Shown here piece after piece: positions 9,005-16,961 of a stretch of 64,000 nucleotides of DNA. The position numbers were made by a program, and so were the translations under genes. This stretch comes from Thermoguttaceae bacterium (GTDB lineage: Bacteria > Planctomycetota > Planctomycetia > Pirellulales > Thermoguttaceae), in NCBI GenBank assembly GCA_025060325.1, contig JANXBW010000005.1:124001-188000 (forward strand). Direction: 5' to 3'. The notes beneath the pieces are model-generated. The model searched no databases and had not been told where the DNA came from. It saw nothing but the letters and a program-made list of their open reading frames with translations. Within the stretch, counting starts at the first letter, position 1; each line of letters begins with the position of its first letter.

Positions 9005-11908
9005 ATGCACTGCCATCGTCAACGAATCTGGGCAGGCAAATCAATTTGGACAGCTGTTCTAGCTCTGTGCCTTGTCGCGTTGGTTCAATTGGCCGCCCAG
9101 GCCCAACCAGTGCAATCTCGACCTGTGTATGTGGGCTCCCAAGTGTGCGCTTCTTGTCATGATGGGCCGGGGGCTGGCTATCAGTACAGCCGGTGGCTTC
9201 TCTCCAAGCATGCCCGGGCGTACGCCGCTCTGAGCTTGCCGGAAGCTAAGGCCATTGCCCGGATCAGCGGGGTGCCTATCGAGCCAACCAAATCACCGCT
9301 ATGCTTGGGTTGCCATGGAACCGCCGCCCACGCTGAACCCTGGGAGCTGGAAGCGACTTTCCGGGCAAACGAAGGTGTTCAATGCGAGGCCTGCCACGGA
9401 CCGGGGAGTGAGTACATCCCTGTTCACCATTTAAAAGACCGCAAACTTTCCCAAGACAAAGGAATGATGCTCCCCGCGAAAGAGGACTGCATCATTTGTC
9501 ACGGGGAGAAAGGCTCGCACACGGCTGTGCTAGGCTCGAAGAAGTTTGATATCAACAAGGCTTGGGAAGAAGTCGCTCATCCGAGTCCGGTGCCCTTCAA
9601 GGAGCCCGAGAAGCCCGTGTTGACGGCAAAAGCTGAGAGCAAGCCGGGCGAACCTCATTACATCGGATCCCATGCTTGTAGCGCTTGCCACGATGGCCCG
9701 GGCATGAACTTCCAATACAGCAAGTGGGTCCTAAGCGCTCATGCCCGTGCTTATGCCTCCTTGTCAACGCCGGAAGCCTATCGAATCGCCGCGGAATGGG
9801 GCGTCGAGGGAAGTCCGCAAAAGTCCCAGCGCTGCCTGGAATGCCACTCGACGATCCACGCGGACAACGGCGCGAAAGTTAAGGAAAGCTTTTCCATTTA
9901 CGAAGGGGTTGGCTGCGAAGCCTGCCACGGAGCAGGGAGCGAATTTGCGGTGGAGGCCATCATGCGCGATCCCCGCGCTGCCCGGCAGGCCGGTCTAAAG
10001 GATGTCACAGAGAGCTTATGTCTGCGCTGCCACGAAAATGCCCATGGCAAGCCGTTCGATTTGGCAGTGGCTTGGAAGGCGATAGCTCACCCTCTGCGTC
10101 CGCCAGCCGATAAGACCGCCCTGCCGACACCGGTGTACAAGAATCCGCGGGCCATCGCCGTGCGGCCCGATGGGAAAGAGGCGTACGTTGCTTGCGAAAG
10201 CGCCCACGTGGTGGCGGTTGTCGATCTCGTCGAGCGGCGACTAGTAGCGGAGATCCCAGTGGGCTGGCAGCCTTCCGGGATTGCCATAAGCCCGGATGGG
10301 CGATGGGTGTATGTGAGCAACCGGTGGGACGATAACGTCTCCGTTGTGGACGTGCAAGCCCGTCGGGAGGTGGCGCGGATCTCTGTCGGTGACGAGCCGA
10401 TGGGAATTGCCGTTAGTCCCGATGGCCAGCGGGTCTTCGTGGCTAACTCCGCCCACGACGACATCTCGGTAATTTCCGTCTCGGGTCTTGTGGAAGAAAA
10501 GCGGCTGGCGGGGAGCCGGAGCCCGTGGGCGATCCGAGTTTCGCCCGATGGGGAGGTCGTCCTTGTAAGCCATGCCTTGCCGCGGTTAGGGCGCTTCCGC
10601 ACCAGGTTGGACACGGAACTGACAGTAATCGAGGCGGCTCGGGCAGTCGTGGAGGATCGGCTGACGGTGCCCGACGCCAATTTGTTGCTCGACATCGCTT
10701 GGCATCCGACCGGCAAGTTCGCCCTCGCGACCCTTAACCGCACAAAGAGCAACGTGCCGATGACCCGGCTCCTTCAAGGGTGGACAATAACCAACGGCCT
10801 GGCGATCATCTGGCGGGATGGCCGGATTAACCAGGTCCTCCTCGATGAGCCGCAGCTTGGTTTCGCCGATCCCACATCGATTGTTATCACTCCCGATGGT
10901 CGCTGGGCCCTGGTGACAAGTGCCGGCACCGACCGTATCGGCGTAGTCGATATCGAACAGCTGCTCCGTATCGTCGAGTCTGCTGATCCCTATGAGCGCG
11001 ACAACATCTTACCGAACCACCTTGCGCCGGCCACAGAGTTTGTCGTCAAACATATTCCCACCGGCGCGAATCCGCGGGCGATCGCTCTTGTGCCGGGCGG
11101 CAAGTTCGCACTTGTTGCCGAAACTTTGGACGATATGCTGGCAATCCTTGATTTGGAGACGATGGAGATAGTCGACCGAATCGATTTGGGCGGTCCAAAG
11201 GTTTTGACTAAAGCCCGATTCGGCGAGCGGCTATTCCACAACGCCAAGATCACTTTCCGCCGGCAGTTCACTTGCAACACATGCCACCCGAACGGGCATA
11301 TCGACGGCATCACGTATGACATCGAGCCGGACGGTATCGGGCTTAGTCCCGTGGACAATAAGACGGTTCGCGGGATTTTGGACACCGCTCCGTTCAAATG
11401 GGAAGGTACAAATCCATCTCTTGCCCGTCAGTGTGGTGCTCGGCTTGGCGTATTCTTTACAAGGATCCAGCCGTATACGCCAGAAGAACTTTCGGCGGTT
11501 GACTACTATCTGTCGACGATTCCTCGACCGCCGAACCGGTACCGTCCACTCGGTGCCGAACTGACCGAAGCACAGCGACGCGGACGGGAAATCTTTTATC
11601 GCACTCGGAAGACGGACGGCACGGAAATTCCAAGAGAAAACCGCTGCATCACCTGTCATCCGCCGCCTCTGTACACGGACCGCCGGCAGCATGACGTGGG
11701 CACACAGATGTGGCTTGACCGACAGGGTAAGTTCGATACGCCACACCTGAACAACATTTACGACTCGGCCCCGTACTTGCACAACGGTATTGCCCATACG
11801 CTGGAGGAAATCTGGACGCTTTATAACCCCAACGACACCCACGGTGTCACCAACGACTTGACGAAGGACCAGCTTAACGACCTCATTGAGTTCCTAAAGA
11901 CTTTGTGA
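9005..11908 (+). CDS. Fused multihaem cytochrome, YVTN propeller and peroxidase-like protein with ten haem motifs
   Basis: A 967-aa exported protein in three parts. Residues 40-365 hold eight CxxCH motifs (first Cys at 48, 100, 127, 162, 225, 277, 304, 339) in two near-identical four-haem modules of the cytochrome c554 type; YVGSQVCASCHDGPG and YIGSHACSACHDGPG open the two copies. Residues about 376-735 are a YVTN beta-propeller (repeats such as ISPDGRWVYVSN). Residues about 736-967 carry CNTCH (757) and CITCH (881) in a cytochrome c peroxidase/MauG-like context, with a late HNGIAHTLEEIW. I chose ATG 9005 because GGAGG lies 9 nt upstream and a clean signal peptide follows; an upstream start would overlap the CRTAC1 gene. 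The role is probably extracytoplasmic electron transfer with a catalytic or peroxidase-like tail. The substrate is unknown. Confidence 0.88.
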   Translation: MHCHRQRIWAGKSIWTAVLALCLVALVQLAAQAQPVQSRPVYVGSQVCASCHDGPGAGYQYSRWLLSKHARAYAALSLPEAKAIARISGVPIEPTKSPLCLGCHGTAAHAEPWELEATFRANEGVQCEACHGPGSEYIPVHHLKDRKLSQDKGMMLPAKEDCIICHGEKGSHTAVLGSKKFDINKAWEEVAHPSPVPFKEPEKPVLTAKAESKPGEPHYIGSHACSACHDGPGMNFQYSKWVLSAHARAYASLSTPEAYRIAAEWGVEGSPQKSQRCLECHSTIHADNGAKVKESFSIYEGVGCEACHGAGSEFAVEAIMRDPRAARQAGLKDVTESLCLRCHENAHGKPFDLAVAWKAIAHPLRPPADKTALPTPVYKNPRAIAVRPDGKEAYVACESAHVVAVVDLVERRLVAEIPVGWQPSGIAISPDGRWVYVSNRWDDNVSVVDVQARREVARISVGDEPMGIAVSPDGQRVFVANSAHDDISVISVSGLVEEKRLAGSRSPWAIRVSPDGEVVLVSHALPRLGRFRTRLDTELTVIEAARAVVEDRLTVPDANLLLDIAWHPTGKFALATLNRTKSNVPMTRLLQGWTITNGLAIIWRDGRINQVLLDEPQLGFADPTSIVITPDGRWALVTSAGTDRIGVVDIEQLLRIVESADPYERDNILPNHLAPATEFVVKHIPTGANPRAIALVPGGKFALVAETLDDMLAILDLETMEIVDRIDLGGPKVLTKARFGERLFHNAKITFRRQFTCNTCHPNGHIDGITYDIEPDGIGLSPVDNKTVRGILDTAPFKWEGTNPSLARQCGARLGVFFTRIQPYTPEELSAVDYYLSTIPRPPNRYRPLGAELTEAQRRGREIFYRTRKTDGTEIPRENRCITCHPPPLYTDRRQHDVGTQMWLDRQGKFDTPHLNNIYDSAPYLHNGIAHTLEEIWTLYNPNDTHGVTNDLTKDQLNDLIEFLKTL

Positions 11909-12231
11909 GGGCGTCTCCTGCGAAGTGGGCCACGTGGTCGGATGGGGTTGAGCACCTGGGCATTCCGGTCAGCGGTTTCAGGCCCGCAGGGACAGGTGAA
12001 CACCGTGACCGACCCAATGTGGCCTGGGGGCCGGGGCGCGCAGCCCAAGCGAGGGCAAGTGGTGTCTCCGCTCGGAGATAGGGAGGAACGCGCGGGCAGG
12101 CCCAGGCGGCAGGGTCCATATGGCTCACGGATTCCCAAGATTTGGTGCTTGTACAGTTCACGAAAATTTGAGCACGGCGTCGGTCATGGGGGTTGTTGAT
12201 ATTGGCTTTCCAAGTTGTTAGGGGAGTTGCG
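11909..12231 (+). other. Gap with a nested RNA-like fold between cluster genes
   Basis: No gene is visible in these 323 bases. They hold nested complementary arms: GGCCAC (11928-11933) with GTGGCC (12019-12024), GGTCGG (11936-11941) with CCGACC (12009-12014), CACCTG (11953-11958) with CAGGTG (11993-11998), then GGC/GCC and CCG/CGG inside. A further hairpin, TCTCCG/CGGAGA, lies at 12065-12078. No U-tract follows, so this is not a simple terminator. It could be a structured leader of the next gene. Confidence 0.45.
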
Positions 12232-13527
12232 ATGAGAGGTGGAATTGTGGCTTTTCTACTTGCCCTCACTGGGGGCCTCCTTTGGGGAGTTGGCGCTGTT
12301 TTAGCGGGGGATACTACTCCGGCAACTCCGAGCGGAGCTCAGCCGACCGTCACCCCTGCTAGCGTCCCGGCAGACCAGTCGGCCGAACAGTTGACCAATG
12401 TTCCGCTGCCTTTCGTGTACACCAAGTGGCGGCATTTCACGGTGGAGGACGGTCTGCCCAATGACCACATCTTTGCAGTTAAAGTTGACGGTCCGCGTGT
12501 GTGGATCGGCACGGAGAATGGCCTGGCTTGCTACGACAAGCGGACTGGCAAGATGCGGGTGTGGAAGGAAGAGGACGGTCTGCCGTGGCGGGTCGTCACC
12601 GCAATTGATATCGATCGCAAGACTGGTGACGTATGGCTTGGACTGTTCGGCGGTGGGCTTGCCCGGTTTAGCGGCGGCCGCTTCGACCATTATCATCAGC
12701 TTAACAGTGGGCTAGTTAACGATGTGGTTTACGGGGTGGCAGTGGAAAACGACCATGTCTGGGCGGCCACGACGGCCGGTGCCAGCCGACTGAACCTTAA
12801 GACCGGTCAGTGGACGATCTTCACCGAGAAGAACGCCCCCATGGAGGAAATTTGGAACTATGCCGTCCACTATCGGGATGGCAAGGTTCACCTGGCCGTG
12901 TGGGGCAGCGGTGTGCTGGAGTTTGACGTCGCCACAGAACGCTGGCAAGTATACCTCGACCCAGACCGGGAAATGGAAATTGATCTCTACCGAGACGATG
13001 GGATCATCCACGTCATCACAACAGGCGCCAATTACGTCGACGGTATCCTGTGGGTCTCATCGTACTTCGGCCTGTCCCGTTACGATGGTCGGCGGTGGCG
13101 CGGCTTTTATGCTCACGAGACAGGTATGCCGAGCGATTTCACCAACAGCTTGCGTGCCCGAAGCGGCCAGGAGTGTTACTTCGCCCACGACAAAGGGCTT
13201 GGTGTCATCGCCCATTTCGACAGTGACACCTATGCCTCCTACACCCGAGATCAAAAGACCTTGCGTGGAAAAGCGGCTGTTTTCCGTAGCGGAAAGAAGC
13301 TCATTGAATTGGATCTGGAAAAGACGATCCCCCATAACTTCTGCATCTGCGTTGATGTAGACGAAAAAGACATCTGGGTAGGAACGTCGAAGGGCCTCGG
13401 TTGGGGAATCGGCGACGGTTATTATCCCGGTGTCCGGGAAAACCCCGTATGGCTGGCTGAATATAATCAAAGCCGGCAAAAGCAGGACTTGACTGCGGCA
13501 TCGACGCCGACCACAACCGGCCAATAA
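12232..13527 (+). CDS. Exported two-component-regulator-propeller (Reg_prop) protein
   Basis: A 431-aa exported beta-propeller made of Reg_prop-type repeats, the blades found in the periplasmic sensor half of hybrid two-component systems. Blade signatures include VWIGTENGLACYD, VWLGLFGGGLARF, VWAATTAGASRLN and IWVGTSKGLGWG, with linkers such as FTVEDGLPNDHIF. No kinase, transmembrane output or regulator domain follows, so this is a free-standing sensor or scaffold propeller. I moved the start from a TTG to ATG 12232, which has GGGGAG 5 nt upstream and opens a standard signal peptide (GIVAFLLALTGGLLWGVGAVLAG). It sits between the multihaem gene and the binding-protein genes and is probably part of the same system. 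Confidence 0.85.
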   Translation: MRGGIVAFLLALTGGLLWGVGAVLAGDTTPATPSGAQPTVTPASVPADQSAEQLTNVPLPFVYTKWRHFTVEDGLPNDHIFAVKVDGPRVWIGTENGLACYDKRTGKMRVWKEEDGLPWRVVTAIDIDRKTGDVWLGLFGGGLARFSGGRFDHYHQLNSGLVNDVVYGVAVENDHVWAATTAGASRLNLKTGQWTIFTEKNAPMEEIWNYAVHYRDGKVHLAVWGSGVLEFDVATERWQVYLDPDREMEIDLYRDDGIIHVITTGANYVDGILWVSSYFGLSRYDGRRWRGFYAHETGMPSDFTNSLRARSGQECYFAHDKGLGVIAHFDSDTYASYTRDQKTLRGKAAVFRSGKKLIELDLEKTIPHNFCICVDVDEKDIWVGTSKGLGWGIGDGYYPGVRENPVWLAEYNQSRQKQDLTAASTPTTTGQ

Positions 13528-13605
13528 CGGCAAAAAATTGGATGGTTCGCTGCCAAAGTACCAAAAGCGCGTCATCACTTAGTGGCGACCCATAGGCTTG
13601 CAAAT

Positions 13606-13632
13606 GCCCAACCGGTTGGAAAACCGGAGGGC
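13606..13632 (+). other. GNRA-capped hairpin upstream of the first binding-protein gene
   Basis: GCCC (13606-13609) pairs with GGGC (13629-13632), and CCGGTT (13612-13617) with AACCGG (13622-13627), closing a GGAA tetraloop that fits the GNRA rule. No U-tract follows. It lies in the 270-bp gap, about 165 nt before the next start. It may be a leader element or an mRNA-stability structure. Confidence 0.45.
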
Positions 13633-13797
13633 TGTTCCCCTACAAAAAGACATTGGCCAAAAGCATCTTTACGCAAGGGCTGGCTCCGCCCGAAGCCGGT
13701 ACCCGTGGAGTTGGTGTATACGCAATAGTAAGTCGATGAGCCAGCTATCCACGGCCTAACCCAATGATCCTGGCCCAGACTGACCGGAGGCACAACA

Positions 13798-15291
13798 ATG
13801 GAGGCGATCTATTCCCTGACGTTCCTTGTGGGCGTGTTATTCCAGTCCGACTGGATCGGCAGCGGCACGCCTGATCCGCTAAGGCCGTGGCTTCCGCCCT
13901 TCCAACTCTCGGAGGGGATGAAGCGGGTGTTGGAAGAAATTAACTCGGTCAACGCTTATCAAGTACCGAATCTTCCTAAGAAGCGCGAACCTGTTTATGC
14001 ATACACCCCGCTGGATGTGACGCCGTTCCGGCATGTGGAGCCTCACAAGCGCCACTTCCTTGAGCAGATGGAATATTGGGGGCCCGGGCGGGCCATTCCT
14101 GAGCCGCAAGATTTAAAGACAGTTAAGATCGGCTTCATCGGCCCGCTTGTGCCAACTGTGTCGGTGGCCGTCGGTGGCCGTAGCCACAACGAAGAGCGAA
14201 TGGGGATCAAAATGCTTCAGGGGGCCAAATTGGCCATTGAAGAAGCCAACGAACGCGGCGGCTATGTACGGCGGGGAATCCCCTTCGAGTTAATCGTGCG
14301 AAATGACAACGGCTTGTGGGGCTCCACCGGTAACGAGGTCATTGATCTTGCCTACAAGGAACAGGTCTGGGCGATCTTAGGCTCCATCGACGGCGCCAAC
14401 ACCCACATCGCTATCCGGGTGGGTTTGAAGATCGAGTTGCCGATGATGTCAAGTGGCGACCTTGACCCCACCTATATTGAAACCAATATTCCGTGGGTGT
14501 TCCGCTGCATTTCCGACGACAGGCAACAGGCCTACCTCCTTGTTGACTACATGTACCGCAAGCTTGATCTAAAACGGGTGGCAATCCTGCGGTCGAGCAA
14601 CCGTTATGGTCGATTCGGCGTCCGCGAAGTGGTCGACGGAAGCCGGCGGCTAGGTCGGCCGATCGTGGTGGAGATGGCTTATCCGGTTGGATGCCAGGAC
14701 TTTTCAATCCAGCTTGAGCGAATCGAGCAAGCCAAGGCGGATGCGGTGGTGCACTGGGGTAACGCCGAAGATGGTGCCCGCGCTTTAAACCAAATGCGGG
14801 CCCGCGGGATGACCCAGCCCTTCTTTGCCTGCGACCGGTGCCTTGCACCGGAATTTGTGGAAATTGCCGGTCCTAATGCAGAAGGCGTCATATGCGCCTC
14901 CCCCTGGAATCCCGACCGCAACGATCCCATCTTTCTTGCCTTCAAGGAACGCTTCCGGGCTAGGTTTAATGAGGAGCCGGAGACTTATGCAGCCCACGCC
15001 TACGATGGTATGAACATGCTGCTTTGGGCGATTCAAGTGGCCGGCCTAAACCGCGCAAAGATACGCGACGTGCTGGCCTACCGGCCTGAACCGTTCGTCG
15101 GCGTGACGGGCGAAATCCCCTTAAGTGCCGTCAATGATGACGCCGGCGAGGTTTACTTGGCAAAGTTCGTCGGGGGCAAGTGGCATTACTATAGCCGGCA
15201 GGAACTCGGTTTGCCGCCGCGGGAAATATTAGTCCGGCCCCCGGCCGAGCAGACCGTTCAGGTGGGACCGGCGCGAGCGGTTCAGGAGTAG
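13798..15291 (+). CDS. LivK-type (Peripla_BP_6) substrate-binding protein, first copy
   Basis: A 497-aa type I periplasmic binding protein of the branched-chain amino acid/amide family. The fold starts at about residue 107 (TVKIGFIGPLVP) and shows the usual lobe motifs: GAKLAIEEANERGG, ILGSIDGANTH, RVAILRSSNRYGRFG and YAAHAYDGMNMLLWAI. The first ~100 residues are an unusual extension with three His residues (79, 83, 86) and the motif YWGPGRAIPEP (93-103), shared with the next gene. ATG 13798 has GGAGG 8 nt upstream. The N-terminus is only weakly signal-like, so export is likely but not shown. No permease or ATPase gene is near, which suggests a receptor or delivery role in the haem-protein cluster, not ordinary ABC import. 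Confidence 0.87.
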   Translation: MEAIYSLTFLVGVLFQSDWIGSGTPDPLRPWLPPFQLSEGMKRVLEEINSVNAYQVPNLPKKREPVYAYTPLDVTPFRHVEPHKRHFLEQMEYWGPGRAIPEPQDLKTVKIGFIGPLVPTVSVAVGGRSHNEERMGIKMLQGAKLAIEEANERGGYVRRGIPFELIVRNDNGLWGSTGNEVIDLAYKEQVWAILGSIDGANTHIAIRVGLKIELPMMSSGDLDPTYIETNIPWVFRCISDDRQQAYLLVDYMYRKLDLKRVAILRSSNRYGRFGVREVVDGSRRLGRPIVVEMAYPVGCQDFSIQLERIEQAKADAVVHWGNAEDGARALNQMRARGMTQPFFACDRCLAPEFVEIAGPNAEGVICASPWNPDRNDPIFLAFKERFRARFNEEPETYAAHAYDGMNMLLWAIQVAGLNRAKIRDVLAYRPEPFVGVTGEIPLSAVNDDAGEVYLAKFVGGKWHYYSRQELGLPPREILVRPPAEQTVQVGPARAVQE

Positions 15292-15392
15292 ACCAAGATC
15301 CTGGGCGTCGCGTTTAGCTTTGAGAGATTGGTCTGTGAGCTCGGTATTTTAAAGAGACCATTCGTTGCAGCTGACTTATTATTGCGGGTTCT

Positions 15393-15433
15393 AACCGGGG
15401 TTTAGCCCAAGCTAGTTGGCGGCCCCGGTTTTT
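15393..15433 (+). terminator. Rho-independent terminator after the first binding-protein gene
   Basis: AACCGGGG (15393-15400) pairs perfectly with CCCCGGTT (15423-15430). The 22-nt loop contains a short GCC/GGC inner stem. A run of five T (15429-15433) follows directly. It lies 100 nt after the stop and about 30 nt before the next gene's start. Confidence 0.7.
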
Positions 15434-15464
15434 AAACGCGCCAAGGTACCAGGCGATAGCTCCC

Positions 15465-16682
15465 ATGAACGCCGGAGTCGTCATCGGTTGTTTGCTTCTT
15501 TGGACAGCAGGCGAGGACGCCAGCAGCGCCGCCTCAACGCCGTTTTTTCGGTTGCGCGACCATGCGACCCTATACTACGGCCCGGGGCGAGAGATTCCCC
15601 CGCCCGAAAGTATCGGTGAGGTTGCCTTGGCCTATTTTGGCCCCGCGGATCCTGCGCACCCTAAAGGAGGAAGTGTTTGGGCGGGTGCTAGTTTGGCCAT
15701 CGATTTTCTCCGCACAAAAAATGCCAGGGGGAAATGCCACAACGTCCGCTTGATTTCATATTGGACTAAGGACCCCTGGGCCGGAGGAGCCGGGCTTTTG
15801 GCAAAGGGCATATATTCCGATCCGGTTTGGGCGGTGATTGGTGGGGTGGATGGCGAGACAACACACCTTGCCGTTCAAGTAGCCGCCAAGGCCCGGATTG
15901 TCATCATCAGCCCTGGCAATACCGACAAGACCACCCATTTCGCTAATGTCCCTTGGGTTTTTTCCATCCTGCCGGGCGACGATTTGTTGGCAGAAACGCT
16001 CATCGCGGAATGGGAACGCCGAGGCTTATCTCGGGAGGTCGTGCTTCTTTCGGCAACGGACCATGATTCGCGGATCTTTGCCGGCGAGCTTGTCAACATT
16101 CTGTCGCGAAGAAAAGGTGGGCTGCGGTACCGGGCGGATTGGAAACCATCAGACCCCGATCTACCAGAGCTTCTGCGACAGGTCCTTTCGGCAAAGCCGA
16201 AGTGTTTAGCGGTTGTAGCCGACCCACTTCAGACCGCCCGAGTAATTAACCTGGCGCGCGAGGAAGGTTACCGCGAGGTCATTTTCGCCGGACCGACCGC
16301 CGGCCAATCGCTGTGCGCGGAGAACCTTTCCCCGACAGCTGGCGAGGTCATTTTCCCCTTTTGCTGGGAAGCCACTGAGCGGACATCAGAGTTTGTCGAC
16401 TTATTTCGCGAAAAGTACGGCCGCACGCCGGACTACTTGGCGGCGGCAGGTTTTGACTCGGTCCTCCTTTGCGCAGAAGCGATCGAGCGGGGTGGCCTCA
16501 ACCGCGTAAAAATCAACGATGCGCTACGCAGCCTCCCTCCTTGGGTAGGTGCAAGCGGCCAAATTATTTGGGACCGTACTGGCATGAATGTCCGCCTTCC
16601 CCTCCTTGCCCGAAGGATAGACGGTCGCTTGGAGGTAATGACGAGTCCGGGGTCGTGGCAAGCGTTTTTCGCTCAGGAGTAA
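15465..16682 (+). CDS. LivK-type (Peripla_BP_6) substrate-binding protein, second copy
   Basis: A 405-aa diverged paralogue of the preceding gene. The signal-like start is short (MNAGVVIGCLLLWTAG). The motif YYGPGREIPPP (37-47) comes just before the first strand (EVALAYFGPADP), as in the first copy. Core motifs of the fold follow: GASLAIDFLR, AVIGGVDGETTHLAVQVA, IVIISPGNTDKTT and LAAAGFDSVLLCAEAIERGG. The ATG at 15465 has no clear Shine-Dalgarno. It starts about 30 nt after a terminator-like hairpin, so it may depend on read-through or on its own promoter, which I could not find. It is the last gene of the cluster and has no transporter partners. Confidence 0.85.
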   Translation: MNAGVVIGCLLLWTAGEDASSAASTPFFRLRDHATLYYGPGREIPPPESIGEVALAYFGPADPAHPKGGSVWAGASLAIDFLRTKNARGKCHNVRLISYWTKDPWAGGAGLLAKGIYSDPVWAVIGGVDGETTHLAVQVAAKARIVIISPGNTDKTTHFANVPWVFSILPGDDLLAETLIAEWERRGLSREVVLLSATDHDSRIFAGELVNILSRRKGGLRYRADWKPSDPDLPELLRQVLSAKPKCLAVVADPLQTARVINLAREEGYREVIFAGPTAGQSLCAENLSPTAGEVIFPFCWEATERTSEFVDLFREKYGRTPDYLAAAGFDSVLLCAEAIERGGLNRVKINDALRSLPPWVGASGQIIWDRTGMNVRLPLLARRIDGRLEVMTSPGSWQAFFAQE

Positions 16683-16961
16683 GGCCATTTTAAAAGGGCC
16701 TCTTGCACACCTCGCTGTTAAGGGGCCCTGGTGCCCCATCAAGTTGCGGCTAGATGATTCTTTCTCTTCGGCCGACAAGGAAACTTGACGGCCTAACGTC
16801 AGTTCGCCCCAAATAAGTGATCGTTTCCGGCGGAAAAGCCTTTCAACCCGTCGGCCATGCCCGAGCGGTAAACAGTCTGCGCTGCCCCCGAGACCTCGCA
16901 TCTTTGACCAAGAGGGACAGTCCCGGAGGATCTAGTGGTCCGGCTTCGGGTGATCCTGCTA

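Noticed and set aside
10087-10752. Minus-strand ORF of 221 codons inside the multihaem gene
   Set aside because: It lies fully antisense to a well-supported coding frame, and its residue make-up mirrors the codon pattern of that frame.
11231-11842. Minus-strand ORF of 203 codons at the end of the multihaem gene
   Set aside because: Antisense shadow of the peroxidase-like part; no ribosome site and no recognisable motif.
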